Shown piece after piece: positions 1 to 8,436 of a stretch of 11,352 nt of DNA. The stretch lies in NCBI RefSeq assembly GCF_004359215.1, contig NC_090610.1:7471381-7482732 (forward strand), given 5' to 3'. The notes beneath the pieces were generated by a model. The model was not told the DNA's origin. It worked only from the letters and a program-made list of their open reading frames with translations, and made no database searches. The stretch is from Bremia lactucae (Eukaryota; Oomycota; Peronosporomycetes; Peronosporales; Peronosporaceae). The number at the start of each line of letters is the position of its first letter. Position 1 is the first letter of the stretch. The position numbers and the translations under genes were made by a program.

Positions 1-1115
1 CGGTCAACGCCGTCGTCATCCTTCTGCATGAGCGCGCTGCCGATTGCAAAATTACTTGCATCGCAGACGACGCTAAAGGGCTTATCCGCGTCTGGCAATG
101 CCAAGACCGGTGCCTCTACAAGAGATTGCTTCACTGATGTGAACGCATCTTCTTGTTCTTTTAACCAAACCCATTCTGTGTCCTTTTTAAGGAGATCAGA
201 TAATGGTTTAGTTTGCTCCGCATAATTCTTGCTATACTTATGCAAGTAATTAGCGAGCCCTAGGAATTGGCGCAAATCCTTCACATGCCGTGGGATTGGC
301 CATTCCTTTACTGATTTTACCTTGTCTGGGTCTGCTCGTACACCATGTGTACCAACGATGCAGCCCAGTACAGGTATCTCAGGGACCCCTATGACGCACT
401 TTTGCAAGTTGACGTACAATTGGGCGTCCTTTAAAGTCTGCAACACAGCGTCTAAATGACGCTTGTGCGACTCTATTGCGCTCAGCCCGTCCTCGGCCCT
501 ACTATGCACGAATACATCGTCAAAGTAATGGGGCGCGTAGGAACGGTGCTGCGCATCACGTGAGCCACCACCCGGTTGATTGTCGCTGGTGTGTTTTTCA
601 AACCTTGAGGCATCACTAGCCACTCGCAAAGCATACCACTTGGGGTGCTTACTGCTGTTTTGGCTACATCGGACTCTCTCATGAGTACCTGATAGTAGTC
701 ATCCTTCAGATCCAACGCGGAAAAGATAGTTGACTTTCCATGGAGTTCAACAGGACATCTTTCCGAGGGATTGGCGTTTGCGCCGGTATGGTCGCCGTGT
801 TCAGCTTATTGTAAGCATGAACCACGCGCCATCCACCTGTGGCTTTACGCACACAAAAGGTCGGGCTGCAGTGAGGCGATTTGCTCTCACGCACATGTCC
901 CGCCTTGGCTCGCTTGTCGAAGAACTCATCGATATAATCGACTTGTTCTTTCGGCAACGGCCATTGCCTGGTCACACAATACTTGGTGCCAGGTTCGAGG
1001 TATATCTCGTGCTCGATGCCCTATCTGCTGATAGGCGGCTCGGCACTTCTTGTGGGAACACATCGCGATGTTTCCACAGAACCTCAAAGAACGGACTGTC
1101 TCAAGGCATCCCAGC
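1..1115 (-). pseudogene. Reverse transcriptase and start of RNase H of the left gypsy element
   Basis: The minus-strand frames show an RT fingers and palm region: a WPLPKEQVDYIDEFF stretch near 960, a CVRKATGGWRVVHAYNKLN block near 860-815, LDLKDDYYQV near 715 and a WLVMPQGL block near 610. The polymerase motif YFDD lies at 516-527. From about 548 to 1 the frame is open without a stop. It covers the RT thumb and connection and enters RNase H at VVCDASNFAIGSALMQ (near 75-20), whose Asp is the first RNase H catalytic residue. Frameshifts lie near 1010 (just upstream of GIEHEIYLEPG), between 731 and 715, and between 555 and 545. The function would be reverse transcription and RNA strand removal in the cytoplasmic particle. 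This copy is dead, and it is cut by the window edge. Confidence 0.88.
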
Positions 1116-1857
1116 CTTGAGCAGCGAACCCTTTCTTTCTTGTCCGTTTCTAGGATGCTCTCGTCCATTGTGGACGACGAGCAACAGTCTACCAATTTGC
1201 TTCTGAAACTGGTGCGACTATTTCGTGTATCATTTCTTCCTTTAATTCGGCAAGGAATAGATCCACGACATCTCCGAGAGATTTAATATCTACTTGGCAG
1301 ATTTAAAGACTTGCCGGAGCACCTCAACTGAGGATGCCTCCGCAATTTCGTCTTTGACGGCCTCGAACACCTCGTTCGAAGGCCCGTCCTCTTTATTAGA
1401 GACTGATCCAAAGGTCACTCGTTTAGACGTGCCTTTGATCGTCCTAATCTGTCAGGTACTCGTTCTTCGAGTCACCACGACCTTTGTCTGGGAAGCGGGG
1501 TTGCCGTTGCTCTCCTGGCTAACGCACCCCTTCCAACCGCACCAGGCTCTAGGCACTGTACCGGTTCATGCGACGCTTGACTTCCTGTCAGCTCGCTGTC
1601 TACTGCCAGCAGGCTCTCGGCTCTTTGCAGGACTACGGGACACATGACTATTTGTCATTGCCCTTTTCACTACCTCAGTCTCCACAAGCTGGGTAGGAAT
1701 TGGTGACGTTTGACATCCCGTCAGCGCACCCTCAACTGCGTTCGACACGACATCAGTTGCACACGCCTCTCGCAGGAGCACATCCTTTCCGGTGTCCTGC
1801 GTAGAGTTCGCAACTATGAGTGTACGCCAGTCTATCCATGGTTGGTGTTCTGCCAAT
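1116..1857 (-). pseudogene. Linker between protease and reverse transcriptase of the left element
   Basis: This stretch joins the protease to the RT. The minus strand contains a patchwork of open segments: about 1856-1566 (beginning LAEHQPWIDWRT, which continues the protease), then a segment near 1440-1300 with NEVFEAVKDEIAEASSVEVL, then VDIKSLGDVVDLFLAELKEEM near 1290-1220. A short FFEVLWKHRDVFPQEVPS block near 1100 is the usual start of gypsy RT upstream sequence. Stops and frame changes separate the pieces. Plus-strand open frames here (1294-1647 and others) are antisense shadows. No separate function can be assigned to the linker. Confidence 0.65.
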
Positions 1858-2160
1858 TATATCATGCCTAGGATGAGGTCATACGGACTCTCCATATCTG
1901 TGAACTTCTCTTTACAAGAAAAGTCACTAAAGCTGAAGTCGAGTTCTACCTGAACTCCCTTAGACTTAACGAACGCGCCGTTCGCTAAACGAACGGCCGC
2001 CTTTTCTTGCGCTAGCCATCCTGGCAAAGCGACTCCAACATCGCCGGTCTCTTTCTTAAATCCGCGAGTTTCACAAAAAAAATTGTGATGCACCCGAATC
2101 GACTAGGAGGGTCATCACCTGGTCATTGCCTCGTACTTGAGCGCTATAGACCAGTTGGAT
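1858..2160 (-). pseudogene. Retropepsin-like aspartic protease of the left gypsy element
   Basis: The minus strand reads VMTLLVDSGAS with the catalytic DSG at 2092-2100, and ends with ILGM near 1877-1861 followed by an in-frame stop and LAEHQPW. DSG plus a distal ILG motif about 70-80 residues later is the retropepsin fold signature of gag-pol elements, which cut the polyprotein during particle maturation. Right after DSGAS the frame shifts at a run of eight T (plus-strand A8 at 2075-2082). One fewer base would join the two halves. The ILGM motif is followed by a TAA stop where such proteins usually have a Trp. The protease is therefore broken at two places. Confidence 0.8.
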
Positions 2161-2678
2161 TGAGGTCGGAAATCTCGAGATCTCAGGGACTATGCTAATT
2201 ATTTGTTCCACAACTCTGAATTTAGGGGTAGCTTCAGATTCCGCGTCAGTAGGGCATCCCGCCCCTACTGCACTCCTGCAATTTCCGACCCCTCAATGGT
2301 CGATGCAGAACTCATGCGTCTGGCACGCTGGTTCTTGCCATCATCCTTTGGGAAAAAAGTCCTCTAGTTGGGCATCTTTGCCCCAGCAGGGACCCTGGCA
2401 TAGCAGCCAGCCATCATATGACCGCGCTTGCCGCATTTTATAGCAGACAACGCCTGCATTGCCCAACTCAGTGGGAGTGGCATCTGACCTCTCGGCCGAC
2501 GGCTTATACCAAACTGTCGCCGAGGCACTTTTGTAAGATTGCTCCTCAACTATGGCAATTTGGATTGCCTCTGCCTTCGTTGACGGCGCCTTTCTGAAAA
2601 AGGTATGTCGCGATGGGCCGTGCCGTAGTCCGTTCATAAACGTGGGCACCTTAATGTGCTCCGGAACCGGACTTACGG
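2161..2678 (-). pseudogene. C-terminal gag with zinc knuckle, left gypsy element
   Basis: The minus strand from 2678 encodes a gag C-terminal part (HIKVPTFMNGLRHGP, then a stretch with EAIQIAIVEEQS). This is followed by a CX2CX4HX4C zinc knuckle between about 2445 and 2403. The first Cys lies in one frame, while the rest (CGKRGHMMAGC) lies in another, because of an extra base in the A4 run at 2436-2439. Downstream an open stretch of about 70 codons with one stop leads in frame into the protease. Gag packages element RNA, and the knuckle binds nucleic acid. The upstream gag is missing: coding sequence is cut at 2678 where the LTR fragment starts. Confidence 0.8.
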
Positions 2679-2812
2679 TGTAATGGGGCACACATCGGTT
2701 GGAGAACCGTTGTTGTGGTACATTTACTTTATGGGTAAAATACCCTTTTATTTAATTTTAAAAAATAATAGTTACTTAAATCCCATTTATTATGGGTAAT
2801 AAATGTGGTCGC
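2679..2812 (+). repeat. Truncated 5' end of an LTR, same family as the LTR at 4721
   Basis: It begins TGTAATGGGGCAC, the same terminus as the full LTR at 4721, and stays alignable to it until AAATGTGGTCGC at 2801-2812, with small indels. After 2812 the two sequences diverge. The fragment is AT-rich and contains small palindromes (GGGTAAAATACCC; CCCAT...ATGGG). It lies in the plus orientation, directly against the interrupted gag of the left element, so it is best read as an insertion into that element that later lost everything downstream of its first 134 bp. Its inner end lies about 213 bp from the Mo25 start codon. Confidence 0.85.
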
Positions 2813-3025
2813 CGAACCGCATTATAGTATAAAACGCTGCCCGTTTACTTTTTTAGAAAAGCATAAGACTGAAATAGCCGTAAAGTTGTGCGAGAATTTT
2901 AGGACCTGGTGTTGCTGCAGTTCTACGATAATGGAAAGAAAAAATGGCTTATGTGAGCCACTCAAGAAGTGGTTTCGAACATATAAACATTTAATTAGGA
3001 GGTGTCGAATTGCTAAGCACCCTCC
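2813..3025 (+). other. 5' flank and presumed promoter/UTR of the Mo25 gene
   Basis: These 213 bases separate the LTR fragment from the Mo25 ATG. A TATAAAA-like string occurs near 2827-2833, but oomycete promoters seldom depend on a TATA box and I see no convincing oomycete initiator element. An in-frame TAA at 3014-3016 closes the Mo25 frame just upstream of its ATG. A plus-strand open frame starting at 2805 crosses this stretch in another frame and shows no recognisable protein features. Confidence 0.4.
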
Positions 3026-4358
3026 ATGTCGCTCTTCTCGCGCCGGAAGACTCCAGAGCAGCTCGTAAAGCTACTAAGAGATGCACTTGCGGACCCTTCG
3101 GCTACGGCTAAGCCCTTAAAAGATGGAACGGTGAGAGTGACTGGAGATTGGCGGCAATCAATTGAGGCTAATACAGTCCCGATACCCTTTCCTGTTGTAC
3201 TGATCTAGCCCGTAGAAGAAATTACAAAGCGTCTAAGCGAAATGAAGGTACTTCTTTACGGCGATGGAGAACAGGATGCTAAAGCCGAAAAGTGCGTGCA
3301 GCTGGCGGAGCTCCTCATTGCGAGCGGCCTTATCCCCAGACTCATTACTGGGCTGTACAAGCTGCCCTTTGAGGCGCGCAAACAATTTGCGCAAGTGTAT
3401 AACAATCTTATGCGACGAGACCTCGCAGGATTTGTAAGTTATGTCGAGCGTAAACCTGAAATTATCTCGGCGCTTGTGTCGGGCTACGAAAATTCCGAGG
3501 TTGCACTTAATTGTGGCACGATGTTGCGTGAGGTACGCTTAATTTGCTGACATGAGAGGTATAGAAGTAAGAATTAGTGATTCTGTTACTTAATCTTGTG
3601 GCATGCCGTGACAGTTAATTCGCCACGAAATTCTGGCAGGAAAAATTCTATACTCTCCGAATGTATGGAAGTTTTTCGATGTATACGTTCATCTGCCCAA
3701 CTTCGAAGTCGGTTCAGATGCCTTTGCCACGTTCAAGGATTTGTTTACACGCCACAAGACGCTGGCTGCTACGTTTCTGACGTCTAATTTTGACGTGGTG
3801 TTTGCCAAATACAATTGCCTTCTAATGTCCGAAAATTATGTCACTCGAAGGCAATCGCTGAAATTGCTTGGTGAGATCCTGTTGGACCGCTCCAATTTTG
3901 ATATCATGATGAAATACATCGGGTAAAATGCTTAAATAACTCATGAGATAGTATATTCAAGCTCATGTTGTCTTTGTTATTTTTAGGGAGAAGGAAAACT
4001 TGAAGATGATGATGAATTTATTGCGGGATACAAGTGCGAATATCCAGTTTGAAGCCTTTCACGTGTTTAAAGTTTTTGTTGCCAACCCCAAAAAGCCCGA
4101 AACGATTTCTTTAATTCTAGTGAACAACCGCGAAAAGCTTATTGCGTATCTTAAAAACTTTCAAAACAGCAAAGGTACGATTGCAATTGAGGATAGAAGT
4201 GGGTATCTGAGCGAATCCGTCGTTTGCACTGTAAATTTATAGAGGATCCACAATTCATTGAAGAAAAAGCGCTTCTTATAAGGACGCTGGAGGGTCTTAA
4301 AGTCGGAGAAGCAGCCTGTGAGGCTGCAAGTTCGTCCTCCAAATCGGCATCACAGTGA
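3026..4358 (+). CDS. Mo25 / CAB39 (calcium-binding protein 39-like) scaffold protein, five exons
   Basis: Exons 3026-3130, 3209-3532, 3615-3922, 3987-4174 and 4243-4358 join to 1041 nt, that is 346 codons plus a TGA stop, close to the roughly 340 residues usual for Mo25. The introns (78, 82, 64 and 68 nt) all begin GT and end AG, and the joined frame has no stop. The start is the first ATG after an in-frame TAA at 3014. Family landmarks are [17 protein letters not shown] (end of exon 2), a [15 protein letters not shown] block, [15 protein letters not shown], and [20 protein letters not shown] (exon 4). Mo25 folds as an armadillo-like helical solenoid. In animals and fungi it binds STRAD/LKB1 or related germinal-centre (STE20/MST) kinases and stabilises their active form, acting in the cytoplasm in polarity and morphogenesis. 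The last roughly 18 residues are Ala/Ser-rich and look lineage-specific. No damage is visible. Confidence 0.95.
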
Positions 4359-4720
4359 GAATATCGCTCGGTCCGTTTGGTACAGGTCACAATCGGGCGG
4401 GTTTGCGGGAAGCTCAGAACATAATTCACAGAACAGGACAACGCCAATGCTCGATACAACTAAATCTCATCTCTTTACCATCGCGTGGGGACTTTATTCT
4501 TGTTAGTCAAGCATACTTTTTAAATATGTTTTACTGACGGGTACCACATGGGTGCTCTCTATTCCTATACGATTGTGCGACCAGCAAATTTTGCTAATGA
4601 CCAGAACGTGCATCCACGAGTCATTGTGTAACGGTGTAACGGGGGGTATCGTTACATCAAATTAACACTTAAAGGTTGTTATCTACACGGTACTTACTTT
4701 ACACAGAAACATTCGAAAAG
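4359..4720 (+). other. Mo25 3' flank and spacer before the full LTR
   Basis: I see no gene in these 362 bases. The first part should hold the Mo25 3' UTR, but no certain poly(A) signal can be named. At 4635-4656 there is a perfect 7-bp inverted repeat, TGTAACG then CGTTACA, around a G-rich 8-nt loop. Its left half (TGTAACGGGG) matches the reverse complement of the 3' terminus of the LTR ending at 5498, so it may be a small remnant of a related LTR end. The five bases before the LTR (4716-4720) are AAAAG. The partner target-site copy cannot be checked, because no 3' LTR is visible. Confidence 0.45.
4635..4656. repeat. LTR-terminus-like inverted repeat TGTAACG/CGTTACA
   Basis: A perfect 7-bp inverted repeat (4635-4641 and 4650-4656) has TG...CA outer ends. 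The first ten bases match the inverted end of the LTR at 4721-5498. It could be a relic of an LTR terminus or a chance hairpin. Confidence 0.4.
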
Positions 4721-5498
4721 TGTAATGGGGCACACATCGGTTGGTGTCGTGGTTCATTTACTTTATGGGTAAAATACTCTTTTATCTTAATTTTTAAAAT
4801 AGTTAGTAACTTAAATCCCATTTATTATGGGTAACAAATGTGGTCGCTGCCAGATATAAATCTGGCGGCCAAAATCTGTTTTAAATTAGCTAGGGTAGGG
4901 TTTTTAGATATTTGATCTTAATACGTTAAGTGCATTTCTAAGGCTTGCGCATTGATCTGTAAGAGATAGAAGCCTTTTTAAGGTATACCCTCTTGGGCAC
5001 TAGTTGCCACTTGGTTCTACGAACCCTGAATCCCTTAAACTAGGATTCCTTAAGCTTTAATAGCTTTTACGACTCCCTGAGTTGTTAAACCTATTAGTTC
5101 AATAGAACTAAGTGACTCTCTGAGTCTGAAAGTCTTCCTCTGACTTTAAGCGCGAGGTAGCTCCGCTACAAGAAGCCTACTCATTGGTAGACATAGGCCT
5201 TTATATCTAATTGCTCCGCGGTAAAGTCAGCACTGGACGCACGCAAAGAGAGACAGATAAGACTTTTTTACATGTTTTGTATTAGTATATAATTTACTTA
5301 ATAAAAAATAGATAGAAACAGAAGAACTTGATTGTATTAGATACATTTTACCTTTAACCCTCTTTAAAGCAAGTGTATTAAAGAGAGTATTCCTCTGCAC
5401 GTACTAGTGTACGTGAAGTGACGTGTGGCACCACTTGCACTGAAGCAGTGCGAAGTGGACTTGAAGTAAACAGTACAAGTCGACAGTGCCCCGTTACA
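4721..5498 (+). repeat. Complete 5' LTR, 778 bp
   Basis: It starts TGTAATGGGGCAC and ends GTGCCCCGTTACA. These termini are inverted repeats matching at 12 of 13 positions, longer than the usual TG...CA alone. The first 127 bp match the truncated LTR copy at 2679-2812. An LTR carries promoter, transcription start and polyadenylation signals of the element. I cannot place those with confidence. The interior is AT-rich with many small foldbacks, including CACGTAC/GTACGTG (5398-5415) and a 12-bp stem with one bulge at 5431-5458. Confidence 0.85.
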
Positions 5499-5548
5499 CC
5501 TAGTAGCACTTTGTAGTCCGTCCAAGGACCACAGTTCTATCATCTAAC

Positions 5549-6545
5549 ATGGACATGTCAGACGATAATGGAAATACGCATCACGTTTCGCGTGATAGCT
5601 ACTCCTTTATGAATAACATAGAAAGGAGTGCGGTCTAACGAATGAGTTCGACCGTAGGGAATGATGCCATCCTGGCCATGTTGTCCGGTTTGGACAGAGA
5701 TGCCATCCATTCATTCAGCCATCGCCTAGTGCATACAACATGAGCTTGACAAGGCGAAGAAGAAAGTAGCCTTGCTTAATCAGCAAGGCTCCCAACAGGC
5801 AGAACTGTTGAGGATGCAACAGGTACAGACAGACCCCTGTACCTGGGATGACGTACACGCGTCGTCCGGAAACCTTAGGATATACTTTTCTAAGTATAGG
5901 GAATCGAAGAAAACTCCCTTTAAGGGGTTCGTCAAATTAAACGATGCCATAAAGGATCGTAACATCGTCGACGAGCAAATGCAAGTCGCATTTTCTCAAT
6001 CAAATTTGGCAGGTCGTGCCAAACTTTAGGCTCAGGCCTTAAGTTGCGCGACCCATACGTCTTTGGGTCGCTAGAGGCTTTTAAACCCCGGCTCAAACAT
6101 ACGTTTGAACCGCCTAGGGCTGAGTTCAAAGCTCGATCAGAGCTTCTGAAAGTCAAGCAAGACAAGCGTGATGCTCACGCTTATGCCCAGCATATTCGAC
6201 TCTTAGCGAGTTGCATCACGAACAATCCAGTTGATGAGCACACGTTGATTACGGTTAACATGCAAGGTCTTAAGGATGGTCCTGTGAAGACCCATCTATT
6301 TCGCCTGGAACTGGATACGCTTGAAAAAGCAATATCCGTTGCAGAACAGGAGGACTTTAGCTTGAGACAGGCTCAAGTTATTTCGTCATCGTATCGTCCT
6401 CCGAGACGACAAGAGCTTGGAGGTCCAGAACCTATGGACCTCTCTTCTGCCGAAAGCGAGAGACCTCGCTTTTCGAACAATAAACGATGGCAGAGATGCA
6501 ATTGCTGTCAAAAGTGAGGTCACCACGCTCATGAGTGTAAAGCCT
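5549..6545 (+). pseudogene. gag of the right gypsy element, with a zinc knuckle cut by TGA
   Basis: The frame begins MDMSDDNGNTHH at ATG 5549 and meets stops at about 5636 and near 5740. It then shifts to a coiled-coil-like stretch (QHELDKAKKKVALLNQQ, about 5740-5790), followed by a gag core: NLRIYFSKYRESKK, then after a stop and frame change KLRDPYVFGSLEAFKPRL (from about 6041) and LLASCITNNPVDEHTL. The core matches the retrotransposon gag type that forms virus-like particles. A CX2CX4HX4C zinc knuckle occupies 6497-6538 with all four ligands present (Cys 6497, Cys 6506, His 6521, Cys 6536) but a TGA at 6515-6517 between them. The copy is non-functional. Confidence 0.85.
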
Positions 6546-6759
6546 CACACCCAGTACCGAGAGGTACTGAACGAAATTATGGACCGAATGCCAAAAAGGG
6601 CAACGGTCGCAGGTCCGACGTTGTTGCGAAATCGCAACACGAGGCGGACCGTAAAGATATGGTCGGGGTCAGTAGGAGCGCAACGCCCTACTGATCCAGC
6701 AACCTCAAGAGAATTTGCAAATCTCTTGACGAAAGTTGCTCTATACACACAATCATTAC
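6546..6759 (+). pseudogene. Spacer between gag zinc knuckle and protease, right element
   Basis: A plus-strand frame, open from about 6417 to 6851, crosses this spacer and leads into the protease, while the gag frame ends a little downstream of its knuckle near 6693. The segment SVGAQRPTD (6669-6695) has a counterpart, AVGAGCPTD, at the same place in the left element. In both copies the DNA forms a hairpin. No function is known for the spacer. Confidence 0.55.
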
Positions 6760-7135
6760 GTGTCTCTCCACCTGGCGTTGAGGTATCAATCATCACCTTG
6801 AAATTAAAAGTGACAAATGATTTGTCACTTAGAGCCCTAGTGGATAGTTGAGGAGTCAAATAACTTGATTCGTCGCCAGTCGCTAGAGGGTCGTAGGCTC
6901 ATATATGTTGAGCGCGACATCCATCCAACGAGGACGACGGTGCGTCTAGCGACAGGCGCATCGTTAACAGTGATGAAACGCGTAGTGAGATTTCACTACA
7001 CGTTAAAAAGTTTTACAGTATGATGACGATTTCACTGTATTGGATATGGAGGCAAATTTGATGTCATCCTAGGTTTACCTTGGCTCAGAAAGTATTAGCC
7101 AAGAATCAGCTGGCAGCCTCGAATTGTAAAGATAC
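6760..7135 (+). pseudogene. Retropepsin-like protease of the right gypsy element
   Basis: The frame LSLRALVDS ends in TGA at 6849-6851, exactly where the catalytic D-S-G would finish. The protein continues in another frame as SNNLIRRQSLEGRRLIYVE (from about 6863), then VRLATGASLTVMKR near 6940-6980, two stops near 7020, and the distal motif FDVILGLPWLRKY near 7057-7096. DSG plus ILGLPWL identify an aspartic protease of the gag-pol type. The lesion at the active site, two later stops and a TAG after LRKY make it inactive. The 11-bp hairpin at 6808-6830 lies within the coding sequence just before the active site. Confidence 0.8.
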
Positions 7136-7465
7136 CTGCCACTTGTTCACCAGATGGCCTTCGGCGCTGCCTGTGCATTCGCACAGCCGCCGGCAGCTGA
7201 CTCCACAGTGTGATTAGTCATCACACTGTGATCTTGCTTAGTCGTGCTTACGACGTAACCACAAATGAGGCCATCGCACTCACTTGTAGTACATCCAGAC
7301 TCCTGTGGACGCTTCAAGACGTTCAACAGATGTTGGACGAAAGTGTCCTCGATGTGAAGACTCAGATTGAGAGATATACTACTCAATCCTGGGAGTCACT
7401 TAAGACAAATCCTTTATGCAAAAATTTGATTGATTTCAGGTATCTCTTTCCTGAAGTAGTTCCAT
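7136..7465 (+). pseudogene. Protease-RT linker of the right element
   Basis: The plus strand is open from about 7210 to 7467 and reads through VTTNEAIALTCSTSRLLWTLQDVQQMLDESVLDVKTQIERYTT to DFRYLFPEVVP, then a TGA. FPEVVP followed by ELPKDKGTRHEIELKPG is the usual lead-in to gypsy RT. The middle part is helix-forming and acidic. It is probably polyprotein linker with no catalytic role. A perfect 11-bp hairpin (7204-7230) sits at its left end. Confidence 0.6.
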
Positions 7466-8240
7466 GAGAGTTGCCTAAGGATAAAGGCACTCGACATGAG
7501 ATCGAGCTCAAACCGGGCTCGAAGAACTGTGTCATGAAGCAGTGGCCAGTGCTTCGCGAACAATTACTTGTGATCGATAATTCTTTATCGATCGATTAAA
7601 AGCGGGCAATGTAAGAGAGTGAACATCCCCACAGAGCTATCTGACCTTCTGTGTGCGAAAGGCCACATGAGGGTGGCGGATAGTGCACGCATTCAATAAG
7701 TTGAGTGCTGCAACAGTACCGACTCAGACGCCGATACTAGAAAAGATGTTATCATAGATGTTATGTTTAAGAGTACCAATCTTTTGTCTATGGATTTGAT
7801 GGATGGATTTTATTAGATCCTTATGCGTGAACCAGTGAGCACTCCCAGTGGGATGCTCTAGGAATGGCTGGTAATGCCACAGGAGCTTAGTAACACCCCT
7901 GCAACATTCAACGGTTGCGTAATGAATCTGTTGAGACCGGTGCGAGAATTCGCACCGAGTTATTTTGACGACGGATGTGGAAGTTCTTAAACCTCACACT
8001 CGTCAGGTTCTTAAACCTATGCGAAAGCTTAAGCGGAGTACCACTTTTAGAATGCATCGTCCATAAATACGCCGTGTCCCTGATCCCGAAAAGATAATTA
8101 CCCACTGGTCAGTTTCAATCGATGTCAAGGGACTTAGAAAGCGTACTTGCACAAGTACTCATGCAATTATGCCGAGATGACAGTTCATTCTCTCCTCTCT
8201 TGAAAAAGACGAGAAATGGATATGGAGCGCTGATTGTCAG
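7466..8240 (+). pseudogene. Reverse transcriptase of the right gypsy element, with internal deletions
   Basis: Recognisable blocks in order are ELPKDKGTRHEIELKPGSK (7468 on), TFCVRKAT and GWRIVHAFNKLSAATVPTQT (about 7650-7735), LSMDLMDGFY then a TAG, STPSGML then TAG and EWLVMPQELSNTPATFN (about 7840-7910), and the catalytic YFDD at 7961-7972. Straight after YFDD the text jumps to DVEVLKPHTRQVLKP, which suggests a deletion of about a dozen codons. A second gap lies between KLKR and VPDPEK (near 8035-8080), and a third near 8140, where VKGLRK is followed by AYLHKYS in another frame. At least four in-frame stops are present. The enzyme would have copied element RNA to DNA, but this copy cannot. 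Confidence 0.85.
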
Positions 8241-8436
8241 CGTTCCTTTGAAGACCTTTGCAAAGCTTGATGCAATCACCCATCTTGGCGATTGCAGATC
8301 AAGACAGACCATTGCATGTGGTCTGTGATGCCAGCGATTTCGCAATCGGCTGTAGGCCGACTCGATTTCGAGCCGGCTGCGCACTCCAACAGTGAAAATA
8401 ATCCACTCCTGCAAACTCCTGCAACACTCATAACAA
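8241..8436 (+). pseudogene. RNase H remnant with its core deleted
   Basis: The sequence reads LMQSPILAIADQDRPLHVVCDASDFAIGC up to about 8353, holding the first RNase H catalytic Asp. It then jumps to RLDFEPAAHSNSENNP (from about 8359, another frame), which resembles the segment after RNase H in related elements. The region that should hold the remaining catalytic residues, roughly 100 or more codons, is missing. The deletion point is near 8353-8358. The frame then runs toward 8436, where the inverted block begins. Confidence 0.7.

Larger units (their letters stand above)
1..2678 (-). mobile_element. Decayed Ty3/gypsy retrotransposon, minus strand, truncated at both ends
   Basis: Reading from 2678 down to 1, the minus strand shows the order gag zinc knuckle, retropepsin, linker, reverse transcriptase, start of RNase H. 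That gag-PR-RT-RH order is typical of Ty3/gypsy elements. The coding frame changes repeatedly by single-base indels, so the element cannot make an intact polyprotein. It runs off the left edge inside RNase H, so integrase and 3' LTR are not visible. Its gag side stops abruptly at 2678, where an LTR fragment of another family begins. No LTR of its own lies in the window. It is oriented away from the second element at 4721-10390, with the Mo25 gene between them. Confidence 0.9.

Noticed and set aside
730..1206. A 158-codon plus-strand open frame
   Set aside because: It lies antisense to the clearly recognisable minus-strand RT of the left element and shows no protein features of its own.
1294..1647. 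A 117-codon plus-strand open frame
   Set aside because: It is antisense to the protease-RT linker of the left element, with no recognisable motif.
2805..3068. Upstream 87-codon plus-strand frame overlapping the Mo25 start
   Set aside because: It starts inside the LTR fragment, runs out of frame into Mo25 exon 1, and shows no recognisable features.
2679..5498. Mo25 captured inside a retrotransposon between two LTRs
   Set aside because: Mo25 keeps four introns, the left LTR copy is a 134-bp fragment, and the bases before the two LTR copies differ, so independent insertions fit better.
6515..6517. Programmed TGA readthrough for gag-pol expression
   Set aside because: The stop lies inside the zinc knuckle, not after gag, and TAA, TAG and TGA stops all occur throughout the element, so decay is sufficient.
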